Shown: in pieces, positions 22,906-33,225 of the stretch
How positions within the stretch are numbered: the stretch's first letter is position 1
How the letters are laid out: every line of letters begins with the position of its first letter
NCBI GenBank assembly: GCA_026397505.1
Contig: JAPLUR010000010.1
Span: 1 to 36,580 of the forward strand
Direction of reading: 5' to 3'
DNA length: 36,580 bases
From: Candidatus Zixiibacteriota bacterium
Lineage (GTDB): Bacteria > Zixibacteria > MSB-5A5 > GN15 > PGXB01
Notes under the pieces: generated by a model
Told to the model about the DNA's origin: nothing
The model's database searches: none
Seen by the model: only the letters and a program-made list of their open reading frames with translations
Program-made: the position numbers and the translations under genes

Positions 22906-23556
22906 TTATTTGAGAATTTCCTCGACCGGGCGGAAAGTGCGACGGTGAATCTCGGTTGGACCGAACATCCGGAGTTCATCAAGATGTTTGGCCGTGGGGT
23001 AGCCGCGATGCTCCGAGAATGAGAATTCCGGGTAGAGTTCCTGATACTTGTCCATAATCCGGTCGCGGGTGACCTTGGCAATAATGGAGGCAGCCGAGAT
23101 GCAGGCGCAGATGGAATCTCCGCCGACAATGGCAAACTGGGGGATTTCCAGATTGGGGATAGTATGATTGCCGTCAACCAGAATCAATTCCGGCTTTGTC
23201 CCCAGCGATATGACCGCTTTGCGCATAGCCAGAAGCGAGGCGCGCAGGATATTGACCTGATCAATAGTGGCATTGTCGATAATACCGACGGCACAGACAG
23301 CGCCGGCGGCGGCGATATCATCGAATAGTTCCTCGCGCCGGCGCGGGCTCAGTTTTTTGGAATCATCAACACCGGGAATGACAACCCCTTTGGGAATGAT
23401 TACGGCGGCCGCTACCACCGGCCCAGCCAGCGGGCCCCGCCCGGCCTCATCAACGCCTGCAACAAAGTTGTATCCTTTGGCGCAGAGCGATTCCTCGATA
23501 TGGGCCAAATCGGGCATCAACCCGAACGAACGATTGATTTTCAGTGTGGTTGGCAT
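22906..23556 (-). CDS. rnhB: Ribonuclease HII
   Basis: About 216 residues from the ATG at 23556; GGTGAT precedes it and the in-frame GTG at 23562 would add only two residues. RNase HII removes RNA from RNA-DNA hybrids and initiates excision of single ribonucleotides in DNA. Signature motifs are GVDEAGRGPLAGPV with the first two metal-binding acids, LVDGN with the third, and GDSICACISAASIIAKVTRD with the fourth. It is the first gene of rnhB-yraN and has a good promoter immediately upstream. Confidence 0.97.
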   Translation of the reverse strand: MPTTLKINRSFGLMPDLAHIEESLCAKGYNFVAGVDEAGRGPLAGPVVAAAVIIPKGVVIPGVDDSKKLSPRRREELFDDIAAAGAVCAVGIIDNATIDQVNILRASLLAMRKAVISLGTKPELILVDGNHTIPNLEIPQFAIVGGDSICACISAASIIAKVTRDRIMDKYQELYPEFSFSEHRGYPTAKHLDELRMFGPTEIHRRTFRPVEEILK

Positions 23557-23574
23557 CAGCACATCACCAAATTT

Positions 23575-23602
23575 AATATAGTATCATTATTTTTCTAATC
23601 AA
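23575..23602 (-). promoter_or_regulatory. Promoter of rnhB-yraN
   Basis: On the minus strand, TTGATT (23602-23597), a 16-base spacer, then TATATT (23580-23575). Transcription would start about 12 bases before the rnhB ATG. The remaining gap up to 23790 shows no gene. Confidence 0.55.
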
Positions 23603-23789
23603 GCGAATTCTATATAGTCTATCGGCCAAATACAACCCCAATATGATATTTTTTTAAAGACATGGATAATGAATTGTCTTCCAAAGCAATCATAAGAAGC
23701 TCTCCTAATTCCTTTTCATGCCGAAATGATCCAACCGATTACCGAGATTGTCTGCCAATTTGGAACCGGGAGGAAAGCGATTTCAGGGC

Positions 23790-25235
23790 CTATTCAATCT
23801 TGGCGGAGTCCATTTTAAATTCCAGAAAGTCCAGAGTGAAATCAGCACCTATTTTTGTTGGCATTCTCTGAAGAGTAAAATAGTCTGGAGAGGAGTTTAT
23901 TTTAATATGGCCGGGACCGGCTATAAATTGCCCAACAGATGGATCAACTGCAACCCAGTCACCGATCCAAACCTCATTCCATATCTGACCGTGCCAGTAC
24001 GTAGTCATATATTTCTCGCCATAAGCAAATCTGGTGGGAATGCCTGCGGCTCGGGCAAGCGATGCAAATAGAATAGCCATTTCGCCGCAATTTCCCTGCT
24101 TGCGGAAAATAGTCTCGGACGCTTTTTGAAGCCCTGCCGCTGGATTATATTCAATGTTGGATGATATCCAGTCCAGAATATTCTTAACCACCTCATAGGC
24201 GTCCGTTACATTGCTGACGATATCGGCCGCCAGAGGCTTTATTTCTTCGCCAAAACGGACGAGTTCACTCTCCCCCAAGCAATCACTGTATTGATTGCCA
24301 GTTATGGGTAAAGGAAAAGTTACATTTTTCGGCTCAGGGCGGTTGATTTCCAATAAAGCGGCAAACCTTTTCGGGTACATGATTTCGATGCATTTCTGAT
24401 GATTATCCGTCAAATTGTTCATATACCTGAAAGTGTTCATATTGCAGGTAAATTGAATATAAGTCTGTTTCATTCTATCAAAATCACGGAATTGATACTC
24501 CGTAGATATCCTGCCTATATCATCACTCACAACATTTAAATAGTCGACATTTATGGCGGTTGCGGAATCGACCGCACGCTCTATAAAAGAAGCCCCACTA
24601 TCTTCAACCTCAATTTCTTTGATACCGCGACGCGTATCCAAGATGTAATTTATCTTTGAGCCGCGTAATAATATTGTGGCACTAACTGAGGTATCATTTC
24701 TTGCAGTGATTTTCACAGTAGCGGTATCCGGCTCCCATTCCCCCGGATTGAAAGCGTCGAATTTCCATTCATCCAAATCCTTATTTAAGAGAATCAAATC
24801 CGGGATGACAATATCGTAATATGCGTTATCGGCATCGAATTCCACGTCACAACATTCGCCTATAAGATCATCCCAACAATTCATCCATAAGTAACTATCA
24901 CCACAGCCGCCCTGCATATTGATACTTCTCGCCGGAGATGCAATACGATAGTGAAAACTCATTCCGTTCGCCGGTCTGAAGTCGGGGGTGACAAGAAAAG
25001 TCCCTTCCTCCACAATATCGCCCGGCAGAAACTGCCGCAGTTCAGGCTTTACATGTTTATTGTATCGATATTCCAGATTGCCGTCATCAAGCGTTCTTAT
25101 CTGTATATGCTCGTATCCGTATGCCTTACCATTTTGCTCCATTCTAAGCCAGTATTCCTTAAGCGGCGCGGCGCTTGTGCTATTGAGCACGAAGAAAAAG
25201 GCAATCAGAGCCAGTGTCAACAGTCTGTTTAGCAT
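23790..25235 (-). CDS. Secreted transglutaminase-like protein
   Basis: About 481 residues from the ATG at 25235 (GGGGT just upstream; a second in-frame ATG at 25247 lacks a binding site). Residues 1-23 are a signal peptide ending STSA-AP. The middle is a beta-rich region without known motifs. The C-terminal 150 residues are a transglutaminase-like cysteine protease core: the nucleophile in GNCGEM (about C383), then WHGQIWNEVW and WVAVDPS with the aspartate. Where the family usually has His-x-Trp, this protein has Gln-Ile-Trp, with a histidine two residues earlier. Several cysteines in the middle (GGCGDSYLWMNCW, GECCDVEF) suggest disulfides. It is probably periplasmic; the substrate is unknown. 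It is not clearly in an operon. Confidence 0.8.
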   Translation of the reverse strand: MLNRLLTLALIAFFFVLNSTSAAPLKEYWLRMEQNGKAYGYEHIQIRTLDDGNLEYRYNKHVKPELRQFLPGDIVEEGTFLVTPDFRPANGMSFHYRIASPARSINMQGGCGDSYLWMNCWDDLIGECCDVEFDADNAYYDIVIPDLILLNKDLDEWKFDAFNPGEWEPDTATVKITARNDTSVSATILLRGSKINYILDTRRGIKEIEVEDSGASFIERAVDSATAINVDYLNVVSDDIGRISTEYQFRDFDRMKQTYIQFTCNMNTFRYMNNLTDNHQKCIEIMYPKRFAALLEINRPEPKNVTFPLPITGNQYSDCLGESELVRFGEEIKPLAADIVSNVTDAYEVVKNILDWISSNIEYNPAAGLQKASETIFRKQGNCGEMAILFASLARAAGIPTRFAYGEKYMTTYWHGQIWNEVWIGDWVAVDPSVGQFIAGPGHIKINSSPDYFTLQRMPTKIGADFTLDFLEFKMDSAKIE

Positions 25236-25353
25236 TCTTACCCCCATGGTTCACGTTTAAAGCTAGATAATAAATATTACAAAATTCTCATATAACATCA
25301 ACCAATATTCCTCTTTTATATGAAATCTAGGCTCAAATCTATTGCGACCCATA

Positions 25354-26628
25354 CTATAGGACTATCGTATCATCCCGCCCCGGCCCGGTCGAAACCAGAG
25401 CGATGCCGACTCTTAGCTCCCCGGCTATGTACTTCAAGTAGTCCTGTGCCTTCTTTGGCAATCGGGCAAAATCGGTCACCCCGGTGGTGGAACTAATCCA
25501 TCCCTCAAATTCGCGATAGACCGGTTTGACATTCCACAGTTCGGCTATATCGAGCGGCACCTGGTCGACTGTTTTTCCGTTCGATTCATAGCCGACACAG
25601 ACTTTGATTTTCTCGAATTTATCGAGCACGTCGAGCTTGGTGAGGGCGATTTTTTCGATGCCATTGATACGGCAGGCGTAGCGGAGGGCGACCATATCGA
25701 GCCAGCCGGTCCGGCGCGGCCGCCCGGTGGTGGCGCCAAATTCGCCCCCGGCCTTACGGAGATGTTCGCCATCCTTGTCGATCAGCTCGGTCGGAAATGG
25801 CCCGCACCCCACCCGAGTGGTATAGGTTTTCACCACGCCGATAACCTCATCGATCATCTTTGGCCCCATCCCCAGCCCGGTGAGCGCCCCACCGACAGTG
25901 GTATTGGAAGAGGTTGTGAAAGGATAAGTTCCCAAATCAATATCCAGCATCGCCCCCTGCGCCCCCTCAAACAGAATCGATTTCCCTTCCTGATTATGCC
26001 GCTCCAGCTGAAAAGAAACATCAGCCGCCATCGGCTCGAGGATCGGAACCAATGCGAGAAGATCATTATATATCTTGTCGATATCGGCTCGTTCATCGGC
26101 AGAGCCGGAGAAGTATTCCGCTTTTATTTTCGGCTGAAGCTCCAGCTTCTTCTTCAATTTATCGGAATCAAAAAGGTCACTCAGGCGGATTCCACAGCGG
26201 TCAATCTTATCCCGATAGGCTGGGCCGATACCGCGCAGAGTCGTTCCGATACCATCGCCGCCTCGTTTCTTTTCATCGATACAATCAATCAGCTTATGAT
26301 AGGGAAGGACCAGATTGACGGCGGCTGAGATAAAGAGGCGCCCGGCCGTGCTGATTCCCTCATCGTGAAGCCACTGAAGTTCCTCCATCAGGCCAAACGG
26401 GTCGAGCACCACCCCATTGCCGATATAGCAGATCTTACCCGGATGAATCACACCCGATGGGATCAGGTGAAGAATATATTTCTTCCCACCGGCGATAATA
26501 GTGTGCCCGGCGTTGGCCCCGCCTTGGAAACGGGTGATGATATCTGCTTTCTCCGCCAGAATATCAACCACCTTCCCTTTACCCTCATCGCCCCACTGAC
26601 ATCCGACCACGATAACATTCTTACCCAT
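25354..26628 (-). CDS. purA: Adenylosuccinate synthetase
   Basis: A 424-residue enzyme joining IMP and aspartate with GTP, the first committed step from IMP to AMP. The N-terminal GCQWGDEGKGKVVD P-loop and catalytic aspartate, NAGHTI, and the later segments GTTLRGIGPAYRDK, EGAQGAMLDIDLGTYPF, TTRVGCGPFPTEL and TGRPRRTGWLD are all in place, as is the usual length. Its ATG overlaps the TAA of engB by one base (TAATG), so it is the last gene of lon-engB-purA and probably depends on translational coupling. Confidence 0.98.
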   Translation of the reverse strand: MGKNVIVVGCQWGDEGKGKVVDILAEKADIITRFQGGANAGHTIIAGGKKYILHLIPSGVIHPGKICYIGNGVVLDPFGLMEELQWLHDEGISTAGRLFISAAVNLVLPYHKLIDCIDEKKRGGDGIGTTLRGIGPAYRDKIDRCGIRLSDLFDSDKLKKKLELQPKIKAEYFSGSADERADIDKIYNDLLALVPILEPMAADVSFQLERHNQEGKSILFEGAQGAMLDIDLGTYPFTTSSNTTVGGALTGLGMGPKMIDEVIGVVKTYTTRVGCGPFPTELIDKDGEHLRKAGGEFGATTGRPRRTGWLDMVALRYACRINGIEKIALTKLDVLDKFEKIKVCVGYESNGKTVDQVPLDIAELWNVKPVYREFEGWISSTTGVTDFARLPKKAQDYLKYIAGELRVGIALVSTGPGRDDTIVL

Positions 26629-27203
26629 TATCTATCTCCCACTTTTTGTAAAATCCATTTCCAGACTTCCTTGACACCCATCCCGGAAAGTATCGAAAAC
26701 GGGACTGCGGGTAGTCTTAGAAGTTGAGTGGTTTCGTTGGTTTTACGGATTAAAGCACTCCTGCTCAATTTGTCGGCCTTGGTCAGAACGGGAAGGAAAT
26801 CCAGTTTCCTATTTTGCAGCCAGTCGACCAACATCAGGTCCATCTCGTTCAATTCCCGCCGGCAATCGAGCAAAAGTACCATTCCACACAGGTTTTCCAC
26901 CTCATTTACATACTTATCCACAAGTTTCCCCCAATCGTCTTTCACTTTTTGGGGGGCTCTTGCGTACCCATAGCCGGGGAGGTCGACAAAATAGTAGCGA
27001 TCTTCGATGAGGAAGAAGTTCAACGACTGGGTTCTTCCGGGTGTGCTTGAGGTCTTGGCCAGTCCTTTCCGGCCGACCAGATGATTAAGCAGGGATGATT
27101 TGCCGACATTGGAGCGCCCGGCGAAAGCCATTTGCAGGAGTCGATCATTGGGTATATTCCGGACATCGTAGTACGACCCGTGAAAAAGCGCCTTTCTTAT
27201 CAT
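26628..27203 (-). CDS. engB: Ribosome-biogenesis GTPase EngB/YsxC
   Basis: A 191-residue GTPase needed for late assembly of the large ribosomal subunit. G1 is GRSNVGKSS, G2 lies in STPGRTQ, G3 is DLPGYGYA and G4 is TKADK. The length and the first 25 residues before G1 match the family. It follows lon by 44 bases on the same strand and overlaps purA by one base. The region before its ATG lacks a clear Shine-Dalgarno sequence. Confidence 0.97.
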   Translation of the reverse strand: MIRKALFHGSYYDVRNIPNDRLLQMAFAGRSNVGKSSLLNHLVGRKGLAKTSSTPGRTQSLNFFLIEDRYYFVDLPGYGYARAPQKVKDDWGKLVDKYVNEVENLCGMVLLLDCRRELNEMDLMLVDWLQNRKLDFLPVLTKADKLSRSALIRKTNETTQLLRLPAVPFSILSGMGVKEVWKWILQKVGDR

Positions 27204-27247
27204 CTGTTTTTGGCTTGTCCAGAATAACCGGGCAAGTATAAGGAATT

Positions 27248-29653
27248 TTATTGGGTCCGGGTAGTTTCTTTTTTTCTTTTTTCCGCAGCCTTGGCCGGGG
27301 CTTTCTTTCGAAATCCCTGTTTGAAAGCCACCTTCAAGGCGTCCTCGACCTTCTTAATCGGCATCAGGTTAAGTCCGTGCAGCAGTTCGGTGGGGAGATC
27401 GGCAAGATCTTTCTTGTTTTTGAAAGGATAAAGAATATCGGTTATCCCGGATCTTTTGGCCGCCAGAAGCTTCTCATTTAGTCCACCGATAGCGAGAACA
27501 TCACCGCTCAAGGTTATTTCGCCGGTAAAGGCGAGGCTGGAGCGAATTGGCGTCTCGGTCAGAGCGGAAATCATAGCCAGCAGGATAGTAATTCCAGCCG
27601 AGGGGCCATCTTTAGGCACTGCTCCCTCCGGCGCATGGAGATGAATTTCCATTTTCTCAAAGAAATCGGAAGCCAAATTGAATCTGCCGGCATGGCTTCG
27701 GACATATGATAGCGCGGCGGAAGCCGATTCCTGCATGACAGTCCCGAGCCGGCCGGTCAGAGTCAGCTTAGAGGAGCCTTTCATGAGAGTTACTTCAATC
27801 GGAAGAAGCTCGCCGCCGAATTCGGTCCAGGCTAGGCCAACTGCGTACCCCGGTCCCGGACGGGCCTGAATATCTGTCGAAATATATTGCCGCACACCAA
27901 GATAAGATGAGGCTTTCGAAGCGCTGACAGGGAATCTGCGGCGCTTCTTCCCTTCCGCCAACTGCTGGGCGACTTTCCGCATAATCGAGGCCAATTGCCT
28001 CTCGGCCTCTCGAACCCCGGATTCCCGGGTGTAATATCTGATTATTTCTATCAGGGCACTGTCATTGAATTCAATATCAATACCCTCAAGACCCATTTCC
28101 TTTTTCAACTTTGGAATCAGGTATCCTTTGATAATTCCCAGCTTTTCATGCTCCAGATACCCCGGTAAGCGGATAATTTCCATCCGGTCGGCCAGCGGTC
28201 GCGGAATGCCGGAGACAGAATTGGCGGTAGTGATAAAAAGAATTCGCGAGAGGTCGAAATCGAGCTCGAGATAATTATCCGAGAAAGTGGCATTTTGCTC
28301 CGGATCGAGCACTTCCAGAAGCGCCGCCGCCGGGTCGCCGCGAAAATCAATGCCGATTTTATCAACCTCATCCAATAAGAACACCGGGTTAGCGGAGCCG
28401 GCTTTCTTGATCGATTGTATTATTCTGCCCGGCAGCGAACCGACATAGGTTCTCCTGTGCCCGCGAATTTCGGCCTCATCATGAATCCCGCCCAGCGACA
28501 TCCGAACAAACTTCCTATCCAATGCCCGGGCTATGGAGCGGCCTAAAGAGGTTTTCCCGACGCCCGGAGGCCCGACCAGGCAGAGAATCGGCCCTTTCAC
28601 CTTTTTTGCTATTTTCAAAACAGCGAGGTGCTCCAAAATCCGTTTTTTCGGTTTTTCGAGTCCGTAGTGGTCGCCATCAAGGATAGATTTTACTTCGGCG
28701 AAATTTCCTCTATCGGTCGTGACACTGTTCCAGGGTAATGATAATAGCCACTCGACATATGTTCTCAGAACTGCCGATTCGGCAGAATAAGGGTGCATTT
28801 TTGACAGCTTCTTAATATCCTCATCTGCCCGCTTTTTTACTTCCGGAGGCGCCGAAAGCTCCTCCAGCTTATCCTCAAGGTCCTCGACCTCATTGCCGAT
28901 ATCCTCCCCCTGCCCCAGCTCCTCTTTTATGGCTTTCAACTGCTGCTGGAGATAGAACTCTTTCTGATTGCGGGAGAGTGATTCGCGAACGGTGCCATCA
29001 ATTTTCTGCTCGATTTTAAGAATCTCAATTTCCGAGCGAAGAGTATCGCCCAGCTTAATCAACTGCGGTTTGACCGTCTCAAACTCCAGTATCTGCTGCT
29101 TGGTCTCCATTTTGAGCAGGATATGGGCGGCGATAGTATCGGCCAGCCGCTGGTAATCATCGATAGAGGAAATAGAGAAGAGAACCTCTTCGGGGATACG
29201 GCGGTTGAGACGCACATATTCGGAGAAAAGCTCACTGACAGTCCTTGCAAGGGCCTCGGTTTCGGTATCCTTGAAAGAATCGGCCGAGACTAACTGAAGG
29301 CGGGCGGTGTAGAACCCGCCGGTTTTATTGAAGGTCTTTATTCGGGCGCGGATTAATCCTTCAACCAGAACCTTTATGGTGCCGTTGGGGAGTTTCATCA
29401 CCTGGAGGATGCGGGCGACCACGCCGACCTGATGGAGATCCTCGAGGTTAGGAATATCGATCTCGGGGGTTTTCTGGGCGCAGAGGAAAATCTGCTTATC
29501 GAGAATCATTGCCTCCTGAAGGGCCGAGACCGTAAACTGCCGCCCAACCAGGAGGGGGTAAATCATATGGGGGAATATGACAATATCGCGCAGCGGCAGC
29601 ACCGGCAACCGCGACTTTATTTCGACTTTTTCTTCGCTGAAATCAAGTTTCAT
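27248..29653 (-). CDS. lon: ATP-dependent Lon protease
   Basis: An 801-residue Lon of normal architecture, a cytoplasmic protease for misfolded and regulatory proteins. The N-terminal substrate-binding domain starts [21 protein letters not shown] coiled coil follows around 210-280, then the AAA+ module with Walker A GPPGVGKT (361-368) and [10 protein letters not shown]. The protease domain has the catalytic dyad S685 (PKDGPSAGI) and K728 ([10 protein letters not shown]). The C-terminus is a lysine-rich tail ([13 protein letters not shown]). It is the first gene of lon-engB-purA, with a plausible promoter upstream; no HrcA CIRCE element is visible. Confidence 0.98.
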   Translation of the reverse strand: MKLDFSEEKVEIKSRLPVLPLRDIVIFPHMIYPLLVGRQFTVSALQEAMILDKQIFLCAQKTPEIDIPNLEDLHQVGVVARILQVMKLPNGTIKVLVEGLIRARIKTFNKTGGFYTARLQLVSADSFKDTETEALARTVSELFSEYVRLNRRIPEEVLFSISSIDDYQRLADTIAAHILLKMETKQQILEFETVKPQLIKLGDTLRSEIEILKIEQKIDGTVRESLSRNQKEFYLQQQLKAIKEELGQGEDIGNEVEDLEDKLEELSAPPEVKKRADEDIKKLSKMHPYSAESAVLRTYVEWLLSLPWNSVTTDRGNFAEVKSILDGDHYGLEKPKKRILEHLAVLKIAKKVKGPILCLVGPPGVGKTSLGRSIARALDRKFVRMSLGGIHDEAEIRGHRRTYVGSLPGRIIQSIKKAGSANPVFLLDEVDKIGIDFRGDPAAALLEVLDPEQNATFSDNYLELDFDLSRILFITTANSVSGIPRPLADRMEIIRLPGYLEHEKLGIIKGYLIPKLKKEMGLEGIDIEFNDSALIEIIRYYTRESGVREAERQLASIMRKVAQQLAEGKKRRRFPVSASKASSYLGVRQYISTDIQARPGPGYAVGLAWTEFGGELLPIEVTLMKGSSKLTLTGRLGTVMQESASAALSYVRSHAGRFNLASDFFEKMEIHLHAPEGAVPKDGPSAGITILLAMISALTETPIRSSLAFTGEITLSGDVLAIGGLNEKLLAAKRSGITDILYPFKNKKDLADLPTELLHGLNLMPIKKVEDALKVAFKQGFRKKAPAKAAEKRKKETTRTQ

Positions 29654-29691
29654 AATGATTCACTGCATTTAGGGTAATTCTGGGCATACAA

Positions 29692-29719
29692 CCTATAATC
29701 TAACTAATTTTCCGTTCAA
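29692..29719 (-). promoter_or_regulatory. Possible promoter of lon
   Basis: On the minus strand, TTGAAC (29719-29714), a 16-base spacer, then TATAGG (29697-29692), giving a leader of about 30 bases. Confidence 0.4.
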
Positions 29720-29731
29720 TGGGGATTTTTT

Positions 29732-29761
29732 TTGACGAATTATGGCATTGCCACCCATAAT
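29732..29761 (+). promoter_or_regulatory. Possible upstream promoter of the sensor kinase operon
   Basis: TTGACG (29732-29737), an 18-base spacer, then CATAAT (29756-29761). Weaker than the second promoter 58 bases downstream. Confidence 0.35.
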
Positions 29762-29790
29762 AAGAGATACGAAAATCCCTTTTTTTGAGC

Positions 29791-29819
29791 TTGACGGCGA
29801 GGATATATTTATCTATAAT
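29791..29819 (+). promoter_or_regulatory. Main promoter of the sensor kinase operon
   Basis: TTGACG (29791-29796), 17 bases, TATAAT (29814-29819): the best sigma70-type match in the window. The leader to the ATG at 29901 is about 75 bases. Confidence 0.65.
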
Positions 29820-29900
29820 TTAAAAAGGAATTTGCGCCAAGCCATGTGATCGCAGAGGATGCGGGAAGCCTTAGGGCAAAATAGAATTTGAAGCAAATCC

Positions 29901-32252
29901 ATGCACAAATCAAACATACCAAAGCTCACCGATGTTGTGACCGAGGATACCCTCAAGATATTCCTCCAAGGTTTTTTTCTCAATTCTGGACTAGCAGTCG
30001 GGATATATGTTGAGCCCGGTAGGCCGCCGATTTTGAATGAATCTGATTTGAATCCTATTTGTTTGCAGCACTATAACCAGGTTGGACGCGGGGGATGCTC
30101 GGAAAGAAATATAGCACTGGCAGCGCGGGTACTCATCGATACGGACAAAAAAGCATTAAAGGAATTGGAGAGTTGTCCTTTCGGTCTTCAGCATGTTGTT
30201 GAGCCAATTTGGTGTGCAGATAAGAAGCGAATTGTGGCTATTCTTTGCTTGGGCGGAGTACTGACAAATAAAGAAGAAGCAAAATCATTCTTGGAGAAAT
30301 TCACCATAGACCTCTATATGGACCAGATTAGCTTTAAGGATAGGGGAAAAAGACTAAAGGAATATGCCACAGACCTTCAGAATTATTATAATGCTCATTT
30401 GAAGATGATTGGCTACACAGATGACCGCCAAGCCCCCCCACCATATAATGCTGCACGTAGCGATATCCCGGAATTCCTTGATATAATCAACAATGACTTA
30501 GACGAGACTTTCGAAAGAATATTGTCATTTCTGAATACGTGGACTAATTCCCGTCTCTCAGCTCTATGCATACTTGACCCGCAAGCACCTTATAATGACC
30601 CAACAAATGACTATCTTGTTGTCCGGCATGTTGTGGGTCTAACCGAATTAGAATCTGAAAGAAAAAAGAATCTGAAAGGCCCCGAATTTCTGAAGGTTTC
30701 CGATAGCTTTGTAGGAAGGGCAATAATCAGTAAGAAAATCGATTATGTTGAGGATCTGAAACCTGAGGATTTCAAATGGTTTGAGGCGGTTAGAGAGTTG
30801 GATACAAGAAAAGCACTTGTAATACCACTCATTTTGCCTGATAATCGTTTAGTCTTAGGCGTATTAATCTGCTTCCCGGGTCGTGCGATATGGAGATCAA
30901 GATTACCAATGTTCGTATCATTCGCTCGTCGGGTCGCGGTTTCAATATATTCAGCAACGCGGAATGAATTATACAAGCGGAGTCGTATTTTCTCGAAAAG
31001 GCTTCTGGAAGTATCTTCTATGACGGGGATCGAATTTTATAGTGATATGGCCGAATTAATCCGCACGACACTTGATGCTGCCGCAGCATCAATATTCATT
31101 ATTGATCGCACTTCAAGATATTTAAGACTTGTAGGTACAACCGATCAAACGCAAAATGCCAAATATTTAGTTGGCAGTAGAATCTATAGAATTGGTGAGG
31201 GCATAACGGGCTTTATAGCAGCGGAATTAGCCAGAAGACCTTATGGCGAAATAGTATATAACCTTTATGACGATAAAAGGCGATCACCGAAATTTGAGGA
31301 ATACGTTCCAGAAACGCGTAACAACAGCCATTCTATGATGGCGACACAGGTGATTTCGCCCGGCGGCGAGGTTGTAGGTGTAATACGATGTGTCGACGTT
31401 GTACACAAATCAAATGCCGTTTTCAACTGTTTTAATCACTTCTATTTAGAAGGACTGCAGTTTTGGGCTGGTATTTTTGGCATTATTTACACTATGAAGG
31501 AAGGGGTTAGATTGAACCATGAATTTATGCTCACTTTTGTTCATGAATTTGGTTCGAGTCTTATGGGCCTGAGGAATAATTTAGAACTTGTGAAGAGAAA
31601 CATCGAAACTGGCAATTCAATTGTAGCCCTGCGTAAACTCGATGATGCTGTGATGCTTGCGGTTGATATTATGACACCCCCTCTTCAGGATGTAGAATTA
31701 ACCAGTCTTATTATGACAAAAGGTGAATGGAGTATAGAACAGCCGCGAGAAGAGGAGCTCTGGCTGGAGAAGGATATCCTAATGCCTATGAAGAACGCCT
31801 TTCAGGATGAAGCAAGACGCGAAAGGCATATTGATATTCACTATGAACCACTCCCTGTAAGTATCTTGGTAGACAGGAAACAGATAATACAGGTTTTCAG
31901 CAATCTCATACGCAATGCAATTAAGTACTCATTTGATCCTAAGAATAAAGCAGTAACACCCAATATGCTCGCGGATATAAAAATAAGACCATATTTCGAT
32001 GATCGAGGAGCACTTCATATCGATTTCGAGAACCAGGGTATAGGTATAGATGAGGACGAGAAGAAAGTCGTGTTCGAGCTTCACAGAAAAGGCAGAAACG
32101 CCGGTATACAGAGCGCCGGTGGACTTGGGCTGGGTTTATTCATATGCAAGACCATTCTGAGATTTCATGGCGGTGATGTTTTTGTGAAATCTGGCCATAA
32201 TCCAACGATCATAACAATGAGGCTACCTTCATTTAGAGTACTGCAACAATAG
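29901..32252 (+). CDS. Soluble PocR-GAF-GAF sensor histidine kinase
   Basis: A 783-residue kinase without membrane helices. Residues about 10-145 fit a PocR-type sensory domain, with cysteines C54, C66, C92 and C105 in the expected rhythm and the closing CLGGVLT; such domains are proposed to bind small molecules or metals. Two GAF-like domains follow (about 190-350 and 365-530). The phosphoacceptor region has HEFGSSLMGLRNNLE with H548. The ATPase part shows the N-box NLIRNAIKYS (N668, N672), DFENQGIGI and GGLGLGLFICK. It probably phosphorylates the receiver protein encoded 15 bases downstream. The start is placed at the only suitable ATG; no strong ribosome binding site is seen. Confidence 0.88.
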   Translation: MHKSNIPKLTDVVTEDTLKIFLQGFFLNSGLAVGIYVEPGRPPILNESDLNPICLQHYNQVGRGGCSERNIALAARVLIDTDKKALKELESCPFGLQHVVEPIWCADKKRIVAILCLGGVLTNKEEAKSFLEKFTIDLYMDQISFKDRGKRLKEYATDLQNYYNAHLKMIGYTDDRQAPPPYNAARSDIPEFLDIINNDLDETFERILSFLNTWTNSRLSALCILDPQAPYNDPTNDYLVVRHVVGLTELESERKKNLKGPEFLKVSDSFVGRAIISKKIDYVEDLKPEDFKWFEAVRELDTRKALVIPLILPDNRLVLGVLICFPGRAIWRSRLPMFVSFARRVAVSIYSATRNELYKRSRIFSKRLLEVSSMTGIEFYSDMAELIRTTLDAAAASIFIIDRTSRYLRLVGTTDQTQNAKYLVGSRIYRIGEGITGFIAAELARRPYGEIVYNLYDDKRRSPKFEEYVPETRNNSHSMMATQVISPGGEVVGVIRCVDVVHKSNAVFNCFNHFYLEGLQFWAGIFGIIYTMKEGVRLNHEFMLTFVHEFGSSLMGLRNNLELVKRNIETGNSIVALRKLDDAVMLAVDIMTPPLQDVELTSLIMTKGEWSIEQPREEELWLEKDILMPMKNAFQDEARRERHIDIHYEPLPVSILVDRKQIIQVFSNLIRNAIKYSFDPKNKAVTPNMLADIKIRPYFDDRGALHIDFENQGIGIDEDEKKVVFELHRKGRNAGIQSAGGLGLGLFICKTILRFHGGDVFVKSGHNPTIITMRLPSFRVLQQ

Positions 32253-32267
32253 TGAAAGGGTTGATGT

Positions 32268-32732
32268 ATGAATATTCTTTTTATAGATGATGATGATATA
32301 AGGACTGCGCCGTTGCGAGAAGGACTGCCATCGATGGGTGATTATTCGGTCACTCACATACGAAATCCAATAGAATCTATTGAAATTTTTGGTACTGATC
32401 CGAAGCAATTTCAATTGATCGTTGTTGATATAATGATGCCTCACTACGCTGCACCTGAATATAGGGATTTCTCGATACCCAAATATTTTCAGGACAACAA
32501 CGATGGCATTTATACTGGGCTCAAGGTACTGATGCAACTTGAGGCCATTATGATACAGTGGAGCATTTCAATACCAATAATTGTCCTGACTCACATACCG
32601 GACGTCAATAAATATATCACGGAACTTGTTGCATCCGGCGCTCTTTTGAAGCGGCCATCTGCTGTCTTGATAAAACCCGTCTTCATAAAAGATTTCGTAG
32701 ATGTTATCGAGAGGCTTGGCCAGCATGATTAA
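32268..32732 (+). CDS. Single-domain response regulator (receiver only)
   Basis: A 154-residue receiver domain without an output domain. The acidic triad is in FIDDDD (8-10), phosphoacceptor D54 in VVDIMMP, T108 in IVLTH and K136 in LIKP. About 20 residues between D54 and the following helix (HYAAPEYRDFSIPKYFQDNN) exceed the usual loop. Receiver-only proteins pass phosphate on or act by binding a partner; here the partners may be the two small membrane proteins encoded next. It follows the kinase by 15 bases with GAAAGGG upstream, and its stop overlaps the next start. Confidence 0.88.
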   Translation: MNILFIDDDDIRTAPLREGLPSMGDYSVTHIRNPIESIEIFGTDPKQFQLIVVDIMMPHYAAPEYRDFSIPKYFQDNNDGIYTGLKVLMQLEAIMIQWSISIPIIVLTHIPDVNKYITELVASGALLKRPSAVLIKPVFIKDFVDVIERLGQHD

Positions 32733-33225
32733 TGCAATAAGAGGTATCGTTAATAGATTGATTGGCAAAAACCGATTGGGGCATTATCGATATAAGGCAA
32801 TAAGAGATGTCATAATATGGTTCTTTTTCGGTGTTGTTTTTGGATTACTTCAACTCTGGATATCCATCCTAATACAATGGCTTGAGAAACCAAACGTTGA
32901 CATGTATGTTTATCTCCAGTCCGGCGTCATATTATTTTTTTGCTCAGGCATTGTAACCAGTAGTGCTAGCGAAATACTATTTGAAGATGATATTGACAAG
33001 AAAAGAAGGCGGAACATTGTATTTCACATTCTATTGCCAATGATATTTGTAGTATTTATTACTACGGTGTACTGCAGAATTATTGCGGGGCACATTGATC
33101 TAGTGAAAAATAACTGGTGTCAATTGGGGTCTTTTGCATATGCTTTGGCTTATTCCATCATAACAAGATTTCAATTGAACTATGTGAGATTCCGACGAAT
33201 TGAATATGGTGGTGCATCATGCTAA
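32725..33225 (+). CDS. Small four-helix membrane protein of the signalling operon
   Basis: About 166 residues from the ATG at 32725, which overlaps the receiver gene's stop by eight bases; an in-frame ATG at 32701 would extend the overlap. After a basic start (NRLIGKNRLGHYRYK) there are four hydrophobic segments: IIWFFFGVVFGLLQLWISIL, YLQSGVILFFCSGIV, ILLPMIFVVFITTVYC and FAYALAYSII. A charged cytoplasmic loop FEDDIDKKRRRN separates the second and third. I do not recognise the family. Tight coupling to the kinase and receiver genes suggests it is an output or sensor partner. Confidence 0.7.
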   Translation: MINAIRGIVNRLIGKNRLGHYRYKAIRDVIIWFFFGVVFGLLQLWISILIQWLEKPNVDMYVYLQSGVILFFCSGIVTSSASEILFEDDIDKKRRRNIVFHILLPMIFVVFITTVYCRIIAGHIDLVKNNWCQLGSFAYALAYSIITRFQLNYVRFRRIEYGGASC

